This document shows, piece by piece, positions 47,275 to 60,347 of a stretch of 64,000 nt of DNA. Every line of letters begins with the position of its first letter. The first letter of the stretch is position 1. The notes under the pieces are model-generated. The model did not search any database and was not told the origin of the DNA. It saw only the letters and a list, made by a program, of their open reading frames with translations. Made by a program: the position numbers and the translations under genes. The DNA comes from Cyclina sinensis (taxonomy: Eukaryota; Mollusca; Bivalvia; Venerida; Veneridae), in assembly GCA_012932295.1 (NCBI GenBank), contig JAAONU010000017.1, positions 1,860,001-1,924,000 on the forward strand, given 5' to 3'.

Positions 47275-47400
47275 AAATGCATTTACGTTCTAATTCGTTT
47301 ACGGGTCGTTAACGGTAACAGGTGAATCTGGCAACAAGGTGGAGCATTAACGGCGTGTTGATGTCAACTTGATATATAGAATACTAAATAATGATCTACA
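47275..47400 (+). repeat. Recurrent non-coding block, copy 3
   Basis: Matches the core of the 0.4 kb and 7.7 kb copies: TCGTTAACGGTAACAGGTGA, ATCTGGCAACAAGG, GCATTAACGG, then TGTCAACTTGATATATAGAA (copy 1: TGTCAATTGATATATAAAAT). Similarity fades after about 47390. It lies some 40 kb from the other copies. Confidence 0.65.
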
Positions 47401-50205
47401 CACCAAAATATTACTACTGCACAGTTGAAACACTAAAGAATAACCAATATTTTATAAAATACCGCCGGTGTTTGGTTTGAAATAATAAATCTTATTTAAG
47501 GTTGCTAACTCCGATTTAGTAGTGGGGTTTATTATACACAACTGTCACTTTTAGATGGAAATATATCATTTTAGATAGAAGTGAGAGAAAAAACAGATGA
47601 CAAATATACACAATTACATATTCGAAAGAAAGGTAACATTTTAGAATATTTCTTGAACTGTTATTTCATTAAACTTACCTAAAGTTGCAGTTAAAACTGA
47701 CACAAGATAGTAAAAATGACCTAGTATGGAGTAAATAAAAACCATAATTCAGCAAATGGTCAAAATGCCCAGCAATATACAGCTTTTAAGGCTGTTGACT
47801 GTTATTTAAAGAGACAATTGTAGAATCAAATTATCTTTTTGTCAATCAATTTGTACTAAAACCTGCGAATAAGTGTTGTAAAGCCCGTATTCCTGCTGCT
47901 CACGCGTAATCACACATCTACACGTGTATAGAATATGTATTTTGGTCTGTCATTATGAAATGATGAAAAAATCATCTTTCAAGATCAACTTAATATACAG
48001 CAGTTGACCAAAAGTATAAGAAAAATATAAGAACCACAGTTTTAGGCGGCGATTTGATAGTTGTCAAATGAATTTAATTTTCATCAACGGTTGGAACTGA
48101 AAAGATGGCCAACGGAAAGAAATTAAATTGTGAATGGTATTAGCATATTCGACAAGGTTGGATATTGTAAACGAAGTCTGTGTCGAGATGAGATAAAAAA
48201 AAATGGATCCCTCTACATGTGTTTTGGTAAAAGTTTTGTCTCAAACCGCTGTGCTTTGTTCACATCATTATTTGGTACTTCCGGTCAAGAAAGATAGAAG
48301 AGAATTCGTTCACTTATCTATCATTTACATTATGTTTTGCTATTCATCCCATCGAAATCGTTTCATCATTGAAAACAATAAAAAGCATGAAGTCCACATT
48401 CTTCATTCTTTAAAATGAATAACAGTAAAGACCAAATGGAGCTCGATTTGTCTGAGATACCATTAGAAATTGTATCTATAAACCCTAGCTCAGCGTACAT
48501 AAATCTTCACTTATGCTTTATCAAAAAATGCCAAAAATTATTGGTCTTGTTGTTAATGATATTTTCAATATATTGTTACATCGTCTTGTTGTCATGTTTA
48601 TAATTACAAACACTTAAACGAATTTCAGCCTTTCAGTTAGCGTGACATACCTAATTAACACCTGTCAGTCAATTTGCTGGTTCTTGTTGTGAACACATTT
48701 AACCAAGCTGCCTCAACGCAATATTTACATCCATGACGAAGGGTAGACGCTAGAACAAAAACATTCTGTCTTCCTTTATTGCAAAGTAGGGATTTCAAAT
48801 TGCATTTGCTCGACTGGCATCAATCTAACCTTAAACATTTAAGAATGTGGGTATACAAGTCTTTTTTTTCACTTTTGTATTTAAGTTGCACATAGGCGGC
48901 AGGTAAGAAAAATCCCGCAAGACCTTAACCGGTTTACTAATACCACGAAACCTTTTTTTTCCTTTTTGTCTTCTTTTTCCTAAACCGAAGGATATTAGTA
49001 GTAAACATAGTTGTTGTTTATTAAGCAAGTTACAGTATGTACAATATGAATAAATAAATTATTAGAGCCTGAAATTATTTCACCATACATTACCAACACT
49101 GTATAAAACACACATAGCTTATTAGTTTCATTTTTAATCTGCAATGGCTGTCTTTATGATAAAAGTATAAATAAATTTATCACACAGAGTAAAGGCATAG
49201 ACGTCTTTTTTATCTTTATAGACGTTTAACCTTACAATCTCCTTAAAATTTACATGATGAATGAGTCTTATTTTACAGATCAGCCTGAAGTGTGCATACC
49301 AATGGGTATACCAACTGCAAGTTTAAGTTTTTCTTCTCCACATCTTGGCTTGTAGTTTGATTTTTTATGAATTTTCATTGTAATTTCATATTGATTTTCA
49401 AATTACGCCTTAAGAGAAATTTTGCTGAAGAAGTGATGAGAAACTGCAACCTCAGCTGTCACATATAATCAGTACGTTGTCATTATTGGAGATAATTGCC
49501 TGTGGTATGGCTTTTTAACAATTGTGTAGAGGGAATTTGTTTTGGAAATAATTGCCATTGGTTGGGTTTTACAAAATGCATAGTCAAAAATTTGTTTATT
49601 TGCAAAGGTATTAAAGTTACACGTGGATTAAATTGTCCATGACACTGTCTTAACCTCTTTTAAAAATAATACCTTTCTCACGTTTGTGATACCTAAAAGA
49701 TTGCGTACTTTGCATAAACCATTATTTTGTTCTTTAACCTGTCTTAGAAATATATGAAACTTTCCTTGGTACAATAATTATCATTAAAATAATGTTCATT
49801 TTAAAGAAAATATTTTGTCCTTTCTGTGAACGATATTATTACTCATTATAAGGTAACATGAGTTTATCCAAGACCTTTATCGTTCTTTACTAAAAAACAA
49901 TGACGCATTCAATCTATTGATATCAAACAAAATCAACCATCTTTAGCATTATCTTTGAATCAGCGTGATCGGAAAGTCCAACCAAGGCTCGTTATAAGGA
50001 TAAATCTGTAATAAATCTGCATTTCAAGGTAGACCACTTAATTTGTTTTTTTAGGAAACGGTTCTTTCATACTATTAATCGTAACATTAATCGTCGTAAC
50101 GAGAGAATGATGAAAATGCAGCTTTCGAAAAGAATCTTTATTGTGCATCAATACTCTAAATGTTATTACTTTTTAAGACTACTTTACGATGTTTTAAACA
50201 GTATC
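47401..50205. other. AT-rich gene-less stretch
   Basis: No gene, known repeat or strong splice-bounded frame recognised. Frames of 62-71 codons at 48203-48603 and 48831-49028 have no recognisable domain. Confidence 0.5.
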
Positions 50206-50332
50206 AAGGTCGTTTATTTTGACGGTATTATTATCTTAAATGATTACCGCTGTTTATTCTGACGTTATTATACATTTTAAGATGATCATTCCGTTTACTC
50301 CGACGTTATTATTATTATTTTGAATATGATAA
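50206..50332 (+). repeat. ~41-bp degenerate tandem repeat, three copies
   Basis: Units share GTTTATT(T/C)TGACG(G)TATTAT and an ATTTTAAATGAT-type second half, starting near 50208, 50249 and 50290. The copies have diverged by about a quarter of positions, judged by eye. Confidence 0.75.
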
Positions 50333-53300
50333 CCGGTGTTTGTGCACAACATGTTGTTTTAGAACTTTTTTTAAAGCAAGCAGACATCTGGCTTCTGTGA
50401 AAACTCTATGATTTGCTGATTAAATTCGTCACACCAAACGAACTTTTCTATTATGTATTCATTGCTTATATAAACGTTTGCATGAATTTCAGTGTAAAGT
50501 TTGTTTTGCTGGGATTAACCCACGAGACAGTCGTCCAGCAGGATCAATGCGATTTACAAGAAGTTCAATGTGTTTCCTAATCGATATAAAGTGGAAACAC
50601 AAACTTAAGAAAATGTTGTGATAAGTCGGGATGATAACATACATTTACTGTAGTAAATTAAAAACTAGATGAGCAACTGTTGTTTTCATGTATTTCCTGT
50701 TACACAGGAGTTTATACCTTGTTGAAAAAAACACGATGTTGTTACTAACCAAAGTTGGCATCATCTCATTCATTTGAAAATTATTAATACAAAAATACAA
50801 CTGACAAGTCCAGTTGATTTAACAGACGCTATTACAGTATGTAATTAAAGAATCATTCACAAATACCCTTATCTCTTCATGTGAATTCCATTAAGCCTTC
50901 CGTTATCATCTCTTAGACTAGTCGCCCTATGTTCAATTTATTTTTATGTATTCCAAATGTTTTTCGTTACAATCAGGGACTTTTTAATTTAGATTAATCA
51001 TGCGTGAACTTACTAATTTTGATAATTTTTTATTGTCATGTACAGAGACTATATATTATGAAGAAACAGTTACATAAAGCATAAAGGTATGTCGATAAAA
51101 TTCTGCCGATACATTTGGCCTTAACTGACCTAAACTCAGCCATTTTGCCAGTGCTGCATATCAAAAGCTATTTCTTATACATAAACCGGTATTTAGAAAC
51201 ATATCTGGTAGTTTTTGCCGGTATCAATCAAACGTCAGTTTCTGCCATCGTTAATGTAAGTAACATGAGTTTTATCGCTCTTTAAATTGCCTCAATGACC
51301 CTTCCATACCAGACTGGCCAATTATCTATGTTATTCCTGTTTAATTGACCAGGAACTTTACATTACATTTATGACGTTGGAATGATCAAACTCATGTCCG
51401 CACTCATCGTTTACGTCTATAAAAGTTACAGATAACGGATAAAGTGAAGAAAATTGCAGTGATTGACCATTAACCAGAGCCACCATCATCCACATAAATA
51501 AGAAAAGACTAGTTAACTTCAAAACAAATCTGTTTGCCAGAAAAAACGAACTAACCAGGATCAGGTGTGTATTTCACTACTTTAAGGAATGTTTTGATAG
51601 TTCTTTTGCTGTTGTGAATATTGTTCTTTTTAATCTAAAATGAATACATATGTTTTGTTGGAGCTTTAAAATAATTACTGTGTTCGTTAATTCTACGAAA
51701 AATAAATGTTTAAAACTGTACTTAGCTAATCACTCATTAAAAGTGAATATGGGAATTTTGGTGTGATTTAGCATTGAAGGGCCGAATTCTTTTCAAACAT
51801 TTGAATTGAATTATAACAGATACTAATTTATTCATGAAAATGATAGATGACCACACGTTAAATAGTTAGCAAATATAATTTTAGATTTTAAAGGCATTCT
51901 CAAAGCTAGAATAAAATATATGTATATCAAGATCCAAATTCGCATGTCCCCGCTTATTAGTATTAGCGTAGGTTTTCTTTATTCTTTTGAAATTCTTATC
52001 TTTTTTTCAGAATGGTGTCATTCTAAATATTGTCTAAAAATTGTTAGATATCATTTTCAAAAACATAAAATAAATAAAGATTAACTGGCTTGTTCTAACA
52101 TTCTTTTCTTTGGTGCAAGTGTTAAGGGAATACCTAATTATTAATAAGAAGCTGGTGTATACAGATGAAAGAATAACTGCATGCAAATGAATGGGAACCA
52201 TAACGGTATTCAGGCATTTGAGTTCAAAGTTTTCAGTGACAATTATGACGCCAGTAATACAATTCTGGAACGGGAACGTACGCTGAAGACAGATAACGAG
52301 TAAATCTTTGACACCCTAGCAAAATAGATACGACTTACGAGTTATATCTGTGGCAAGGAACAAATTCTTTGATTCCATCGGCTATCTGACTTCTGACATC
52401 GGTTTAATGCGGTGAAAGTTCTCTGGCTGAAAGCCACTATTGTATCCGAAAACAACTCATTAAAAGTTTATTCTCAAACTTCAGAAGCAGCATTTCAGCA
52501 CAACTCCAGAAGATGAACTGTTTATTTTAAAAGTAATTTAGGATAATCAAATTATATCTGAAAGAAAACAGAAATTTGTTATGGACAGCCGTCACTTACA
52601 TAACACTAAGGGGTGCAAAGTTTTAATTCGGCTGATTTTCATGGCGTCGATTCCTTGCATTATTTTAAATTTGATTTATCTGTTTAATGTATAGAACGAT
52701 GCGTTATGAAAAACACCTAACAAAAACGTAAGATTTTATGATAAGTCCATTCAAAGTGCTTCAACAAAAAGAATCATGCAAATGTTTCGAAAACATATCA
52801 CAAAATGTTTTTGCATGTTTTATATTATTAAAACAATAAACAGCGTCTCAGTTTGCAGTCAATTTAAATTGAATAATTGCCGATATTCCAAATTTTGTCT
52901 GAGCTGTGATAACTAAATTAGTTTTGCATAAACCATTTAATGTCTTTCAGAGCGGAACAAACAGCGATATTAGTATTTTCAGATTCCATAATGTCTTACA
53001 AAAATCAGTTTCATCTAAAATATAAAGTGATGAATTTTGTTATAATGCTAATCTAAAAATAAGACACTCATTTTTATCTGTTTAAGTCATGCTTTAAATA
53101 ATATTCATTCGGCACACTCGGAGTTAGCACCGCTCTTCTAGGTGTTAGGCTTTCCAAAGATAATTAATTTCATTTGAGCTCCAAGAGATGCTTTTACACA
53201 TTCTGTGTCGAGTTTTAGCTTTTTTGCCTTTGTCAGTGTCTTTATCTATAGCGTTATTTGTCACTTAGTTTTCGGTTTATCGTCATTGTATGTTGTACAT

Positions 53301-55471
53301 CATTTCATCTGACGAGTTACTCACAGAGACGTTCTTTGGTCTGCTGTGAGCAGTTTTGTTTTTAAACTTATAAACTAGTTGTTTAAATTCCTAAGCTTTT
53401 TCGTAGCGACTGCTTTTTTTTATAGCCTGCTGCTTTTCTGCGTTTTGTGTGAGAGACTTTTTCCAAAACTGCTTTTCTGCTTGTTTACCAGATCCAGTTA
53501 GATCTATTCGTTATGAAGTTACCCTCCGCATAACCGCTGAATTCACAGCGTGACACCTTTTAATGCATTTTGAGGAGAAAAATAAATGATAGACATGTTT
53601 GTCTGTTCTCAGTCTATAAAATGTGCACACATCTGTATCTGGCAGGTGCAAAAGAGCATTGTTTTACCTTTGTCTTTTCACTATACTTTTGAACCAGGTC
53701 TGCAAATTTATATATTAAGAAACACACTTATTCCATTCATTTCATGTCAATGTATGTAATGCGGTTCTGTTCTGTTCTGTATTGGAATAAAGAAACCTAT
53801 TGTATACCAAAGATCATGTCAAACACGGAACAGAATTTAGATTAACTGAGAACATGTTATGGAATATAGCGGAAAAAACATGAAAGCTATTAGCAGTATT
53901 TTTACTTGTATCTTTCTTTATCAAAAGGCAACTTAAATTGACAGTCATTGCTAAATATGATATTTGCCTCACACAATGTTGGAATGGTTAATGGCAATAT
54001 CTGCGAAACAAATCCGTTTTTCTGCAAACATACCACTACCTATGTCATATGAATCAGTTAGATCATTCATCAAGTAAAAGCTTGTCACTTTTAGAAATTT
54101 TCTATTGATAAAATCCAAATTTACACCTTTATCTAAGTATATAAAATATTTGTATCGATTGATCTACACTTTTGGATTTCTAAGTGATATAAAGTCTCTC
54201 TTATGAACCAAAATAAAAAGAAAATGTACCAAGAAAGTTTAAATACAACCATAAAATATCCTGAAACTGTCACAGATATTATCTTCAGACAACATTTATT
54301 CTATCTATAGTTGAAATATAGTATCAGATAAAATAGCTCCATATCTAGCCGAGAAAGATAAGACGAGTGCACAAAATATTTCTTCAGATTGGGAAGATAT
54401 TGTGTTAAGTTATTGACTGGTGCACGATTTGGTTATTAATTGTTGAATAAGGAACGAGTTAATAAATCGCTTTATAGAATAATTCTCATTTTCAAGTTCC
54501 TCTGACTTTTTAAGATCGTAAGGGAAATCACGCACAACAAATAATGTTACACCTGTATATTGCAATTATGACATCAAAATTGTATATTTTCTTTCAATTC
54601 TGTTTCTGATCATGTTCGTGTAGCTTAACAATGTTGTAAAATTAAAAGTAGTGGTGTTTGATTTTTCAAACGTTTTGTTCAGTGTTATTCGGTGTAAAGT
54701 TATTCTATGACGTAAACTTCATAAATTTTATTCTTCGAGAAGGAAACGTAACATTTTATTGCAAAAGGAAAATGATAAATCAGGAGAGATAAACTGTCTT
54801 TAAGTTACTCTATTGTAATAATTGGTATATTGTATAAATTATTTACTTGTCTGTTTGATCCCTAAAATTAGGTTTTGTAGTCAAGTTCTATTTTGGCACC
54901 AGTATTTCTTCCAAACAGTCTGAAATAATTTCACCGACACATCATGAGAAGAATTTTATTTCGTGCTAATGTCTTGTTATTTTTCAACACTCTTTGATGA
55001 TGTTAAAGAAGTAAAAATAATTGTATTACATACAGGTGTTCTTCATTTTCAATAAATTGTATCATTTTCCTAGTGGGTGGTTTTAATCTTTTTTCGGCGT
55101 CTTTTAATAATCTTGCATTCCCTTATTACTTTTGATTTAGTAAACGAATAATTGTTCTCATTTGTGTTATTTATTGCCTAATGAAATGAAAAAAGTTAAA
55201 GGTTGAATCCATAAACAAACAATAACGAGAAAGAAGATTATGCAAACGAGTCTTTGAATTATTTTCTTATAAATCACTCTTGTAATGGTGGAAATTACCT
55301 ACAGGTTGTGTGATATACCTATCTGGTTGTGTTAATTTATTCTTTGTACACTGTATTGTTATTTTTAGTAACATCGGCATTTCTGTGCTTATTGTTTTAT
55401 CTGTTTCGTCGTTCTATGTTCGTCCTGACAAATTGTAAGCATCAATGAAACCCTATTGCAGAAAATCTATT
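50333..55471. other. AT-rich stretch without a supported gene
   Basis: A short frame with coding-like composition occurs at about 52170-52303 (separate entry). Near 53770 a GTTCTGTTCTGTTCTGTATTG run is followed by AATAAAG, which resembles the 3' end of a transcript or retroposed copy, but no body was found. The rest shows nothing. Confidence 0.5.
52170..52303 (+). other. Short frame of coding-like composition, unassigned
   Basis: A frame of about 44 codons between stops begins after a weak acceptor (GGTGTATACAG) and contains ATG codons near 52181 and 52187. It reads ...IQAFEFKVFSDNYDAS... and ...ILERERTLKTDNE before TAA. The balanced use of charged and polar residues differs from the Phe/Ile/Lys-rich chance frames nearby. 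No family recognised, and it is short enough to be chance. Confidence 0.2.
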
Positions 55472-55478
55472 ACAGTGT

Positions 55479-55789
55479 CATTCGGAACACCTCGGGCGAC
55501 TTCAATAAGTCACCTCGGAAATAATGTGGTGGGTGCCATATTGGACTATTTTATAATACAAGTGGTGTCTGCTAAATTGAAAACATTTCTTAAAACCTCT
55601 ACCTATTTATACTTTAAATAAACATTTTTTCACTTTTTCTAATGCATTAGACAAACACTGTTTGAGTTCTGCCATGTTTGTTTATAATGTTATTAAAGCC
55701 GGGGCGAATTACCATTTGATGTATTCATACACTTACATACGAGGTCTTTATACGAAGTTGTCGGAAAAGGCCGAGTTGTTACGAATGGC
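55479..55789. mobile_element. ~311-bp MITE with 7-bp target duplication
   Basis: The left end CATTCGGAACACCTCGGGC pairs with the right end GGCCGAGTTGTTACGAATGGC with a few mismatches. Both sides carry the 7-mer ACAGTGT (55472-55478 and 55790-55796). The interior is AT-rich apart from TCACCTCGG near 55512 and GCCGGGGCGAATTACC near 55698. No coding capacity. The transposon class is unclear; 7-8 bp duplications fit P- or hAT-like elements. Confidence 0.72.
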
Positions 55790-55796
55790 ACAGTGT

Positions 55797-58700
55797 TATA
55801 GGTTAAGCAATCTGTTGTGACTGCGTACTTTTATCGCGGGTACTAGTATATAACTCTTATCTGAATATTAAACAAAGTTATTGTAATAGCACAGACATAG
55901 TTCATAGGGAATGAAAAATCAAAGACGGTAGAAGTTGCATTACTTACTATCCAGAACTGTACCGACACAAATGCTTTGCTTGTAAGAGTCTAGACAATTT
56001 GATTTTTTTTTGTACAGTACGTTGGAAAATATATACAAATTGGAATTAGAAAGACACCATTTCCAGTAACTCCAAACGATAAAAGAACAATAACGATTTA
56101 CCTACATCATTTCAAACACAAATAACTTTAATGGATAAAACTCAGCCTTGTAAATCTGAAAGTTATTAGAATATCTTAATGCTTGCTTGTATATGTAAAA
56201 TTACAAAGCATTAAACAGATCTCAGTCTCACAGACTAGACACAAAACATGATGATTATCACATTAAAACTAAAATGAGAGAATGTTTATAACGAGATGAA
56301 ATAACAAAATAAACCTCGATTTATCCGTTTGACATTTTACGAGCTTGTTTATTTTCCATAACCCCTCACATGATTTTCGTCTACGAAAACAGTAAACTCT
56401 TTATAAAAAGCACGATCAGTTAAGCATTGCACGAGATGGTCTGATATTCAATCTTTAACTTTCTTGTAAGTTATTTCTTATGTTTACGTCTAGCTACACT
56501 GAAAAGTCAGAGAAAATACTCCAGGTATCAGGCCCAATAGCAATAACAAAGATAGAATTTACTAGAATAAAATAATTCACCAAATGTCTACAATTATACT
56601 TATAACGGACGTTCTCATTATGCAAACGGCTAAATACAAGCCCATAGAGAACCCCAACAGTTTCACTAATTCGATGATACATCAGCGAAATGCAAATCAG
56701 CTGGTCACGTGGTTAGTCTCGTGACCAAAGGCTTATGTTCATGGTCTTTATTTATTACAAAGGTAACGGACATCCAATTTCTATTATAAATTTAGATCGT
56801 CTAAGAAGAACATTTATAACAAACAAGTAAATCATAGTATATTTTATCTTTTCAAGTGAAAATAGACATAAAATCCGTTTAAGCCATACAAGACATGCTT
56901 TAATTAAAATAAAAGTCAAACCATTATAAAGGTTATTATAAAGGTCAAACCATTCTCTTGTATTTTAGATATTTTTCGGATGTGAAAACTGTCCAGCTAT
57001 GTTTTCGCAAGAGAACATATACTTTAATCAAATAAAGTTTAAACAGTATTGAATATTAGATATCAATTCTTACACTTCAAACTTGGTAAATTTATTATCT
57101 TACCAACTTTTTTCTCTAAGTTATCTATTTTTCTTGGTCTACCACGTTCTGTTAGTCAGTTTAATTTTCTTGACGGAACAAGTAAACACAGCTTGATACC
57201 TTTTAAATGTTTAAATAATGTGCTTAGCGTATCTGCTCTTTTTCTTGCAAGGTCTGCAAATACCTGTTTTGCGATCAACAATTTATCTGTTTCTAATTTT
57301 TATATATAATGTTTTAAGATAGTCTCTTTAGTTTAAGCGACAGAAGTTTATCTTATCTCTGGTCTCAATTTTAGGGTATTTCTTATACAAATTCTCTACC
57401 AGTTCTTATTTCAGCTTAAGTTCTAATAATAGTTCTTGATTGCCTTGATAGGGAAACACAAATGTAATACACTAAACAAAAATACACATACTTCTGCAAA
57501 CGTTTGTAATTGCAAAAACTACCAGTGATACGGAATTTTGCTTAATCTGACCGATTTATCTGATGGTCAGAATAATATACGGTGAATTTGAACAACATAC
57601 ATTCCTGGTTAATAACATATATGATACGAAGTCACTTATATCTGAATTCAATTTGTAAGAAAATTCCTCTGATCCAAAACAAATTGAAATTGCTAATAAA
57701 CTACAGAGCAGCTAATCCTGTTTCTTATTAAAATTTGAGAAAAGGATCAGCATATAAATAAATAATTATCTAATACTGACACAAATGCATCAAGTAACAT
57801 ATTTTTTAAATATAACTTAAACTTCGGGCGTTTTACACAATCTTTTGAATTTATTTTAACATTTGCTTCAAAAACTGTAACACTGGTCGATGTACAAAGG
57901 AATCCATATAGCGCTTTCTAGCAATACGTTTTTCTTTCAAAGACAATTAAATTTTTTCTTATCATATTTTTCTTTTGATACCATTTCAACTATGTTTTAA
58001 GTCAATATATGTCAAATGTTAATGTTTTCGAAGTATAAACAATATCTTCTGCTGTGTCAAAATCATTTACATAATAGTCTTTGTATGTTTTTTTTTTCTA
58101 TTTTGTCTTGTTTTTCATTCATATGAACCTCTTAGAAATAAGTTTTCAGCTGAATGGCTATCGTTTGATCCATAGCACATACTTCCATAATAACTGTATT
58201 ATTTATCTGTTTAAAAGTTTGCTTTCGGATGGTGTAATATATGGTCTTTTGCTGTGTGTATTAGTTTTATTTGAAAATTGTGTGATAGTTTATGTTGATG
58301 TAAATGTTGGCCTTAAAATGCTTAGAAGCAATGCAAAGACTGCAGATTTGTTTATTGCTTACGTTTTGTGTGAAAACAATTTCTTTCCCAAAAAGTTTCT
58401 ATTTTAGTTTGAAGTATCAGACACATATATATTACGTAATTACCTAGACATCAGCTGCTGTCTTCGTGGTATTGGTCATTCCAAAATGCCCTTGGGATGC
58501 ACTGCTAATGTAATATGTCTACTTTTAGAAAGTAGATAATTAGAGAATTTTTCGGACTGCATATTCTCTAAAGCCATAAAATTATTCAATGCACTTTTAA
58601 ATATATCCGACCATTCGTCTGGGTAACTCATTGAAATATCACATAATTATGTACAGATTATATTTCTCAAAGGTGCTGGTGTTTGAAGATGTGCGCCAGT

Positions 58701-60314
58701 AACAAAACTAAGTACTTACTGAAGCGTTAACTGGAATCTTCCTGAATTAAGGTAGACACAAAACTGAGGAAAGGGAAATGCAAAAAACTTATTTGCTCTT
58801 CAGCAGTACTTCAAACACTGTAAAGTTTACAGTTACAGAAAAAACAGTCTCCTGTTGTATTCAATCGATGAGTGTCCTTTTCAGCACTTTTCTTTTCTTT
58901 TGAGTAGATCTGTAGTTTATACTATTATTAAAGAAATAATATTGAAACATGGTTCCCTAAAATTTATCAACGCTCTGTAATAACAATTTCGAAATTCACT
59001 TGTGCATATTTATTACGTTTGCAGTAAAGGTTCTCCAATTCGAAAACAAGCATTTGAATAAGAAAACCATGTCTGATGTTTCCTGCAACGAGAACCACAA
59101 AACTTTGTATGCCGTTCAATGTATTTTTACTAAAGTTGACCTGCGTATTAAGACAACCATTGTTTAAACAGTCATTAATTTGTAAACAGGTGTTTTAAAC
59201 ATTGCTTCCATAAGGCTTTGATTTCTAAAATTTGAACAACGATACAAATTCAAGAAATAGTATATAATACTCCAATGATAAAATGGGCTTGTATTCCAAA
59301 TAATTATTTCATTTGTCTGTTGGAGGTAGCGATTATCTACGATCATATCGTGCGTCAGTGATCTAATTCTATGCAATTATTTTTGATTTAGTAAAAGGAT
59401 GATGCCTTCACAAGTTCTTTATTACCTGCTGGTGAATAAAGAACGTCGGATAAGTCACATAAATTAGTGATAATTAGTTTATCAATTCAGCACAAGTCTT
59501 TCCCGATTATATGATCCAATCACGTTATGGCGATTAGCTGACATGCATCTACCCATATAGGTATATTAAAAATGGTTAAAATGTTCTGGTTATTTCACGT
59601 ATTGTATCTTTCAAAGAAATATACAAATCAGTCCTATGGCAGCATTGTCCAAGATGTATTCAGATAATCTTTACTGTGTATTTTTATTCTGTCTTTGACC
59701 CAATTACAACATTCAAACGTACATTTTATCGTCAAGGTGTTATATTAGTTGTCTTACGTCCATTCTGGTAATTCTTACTACAATGGAGAGAAATATTAGC
59801 GTATAAATACCTGCAATAACTTAATCAATTAGCCCATGCCTTGCCTTGCCAGTCTGCCTTTTTTCAAATTTGTCTCAGAGTTCATTGATGGCTTCAAATG
59901 CGATGATGTCTCTGTGGTGCCATACGTCTCGGCAGAGGAAATTGTTTTAGTCACTTACTTCCTTCTTATTTCCTACAGACCGGTACATAAATTATTTCAA
60001 TAAAGGATGATTCGATTTTATGAACTCAGACGCAATGCACTAAATATGAAAAGCTGTTTAAGCTATGCTTATTTGTGAAGTCTGATTTTTTTTTTTGCAA
60101 AAGAGCACGAGTGTATAGCTTAAATAACTAAATAAATTTACTGCACTTTTAGTGTTATACGTAACAAAATGTTCTACACGACATTACATATAACAAAAAT
60201 GTTGTCTATATATGACTTTTGTGTTCATTGCATACTTAGCAATAAATAAGATTATTACAAAACTTAACACACATTTATGATCTATTCAACAGCACATATA
60301 CAACACATCTTTAT
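55797..60314. other. AT-rich gene-less stretch
   Basis: Frames up to 108 codons (58081-58407) are rich in Phe/Leu/Ile and begin at non-ATG codons. No domain, signal or splice context supports them. No repeats beyond short A/T runs. Confidence 0.5.
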
Positions 60315-60347
60315 AACTCTCTAACTCTCTCTCTCTCTCTCTCTGTC
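60315..60347 (+). repeat. CT microsatellite
   Basis: An ACTCTCTAACTCTCTCTCTC-type run of about ten uninterrupted CT units, followed by TGTCTTTCTGTGG. Confidence 0.95.

Noticed and set aside
58081..58407. 108-codon hydrophobic frame
   Set aside because: Begins at a TTG, is dominated by Phe/Leu/Ile/Val from T-rich DNA and has no paralogue or signal in context.
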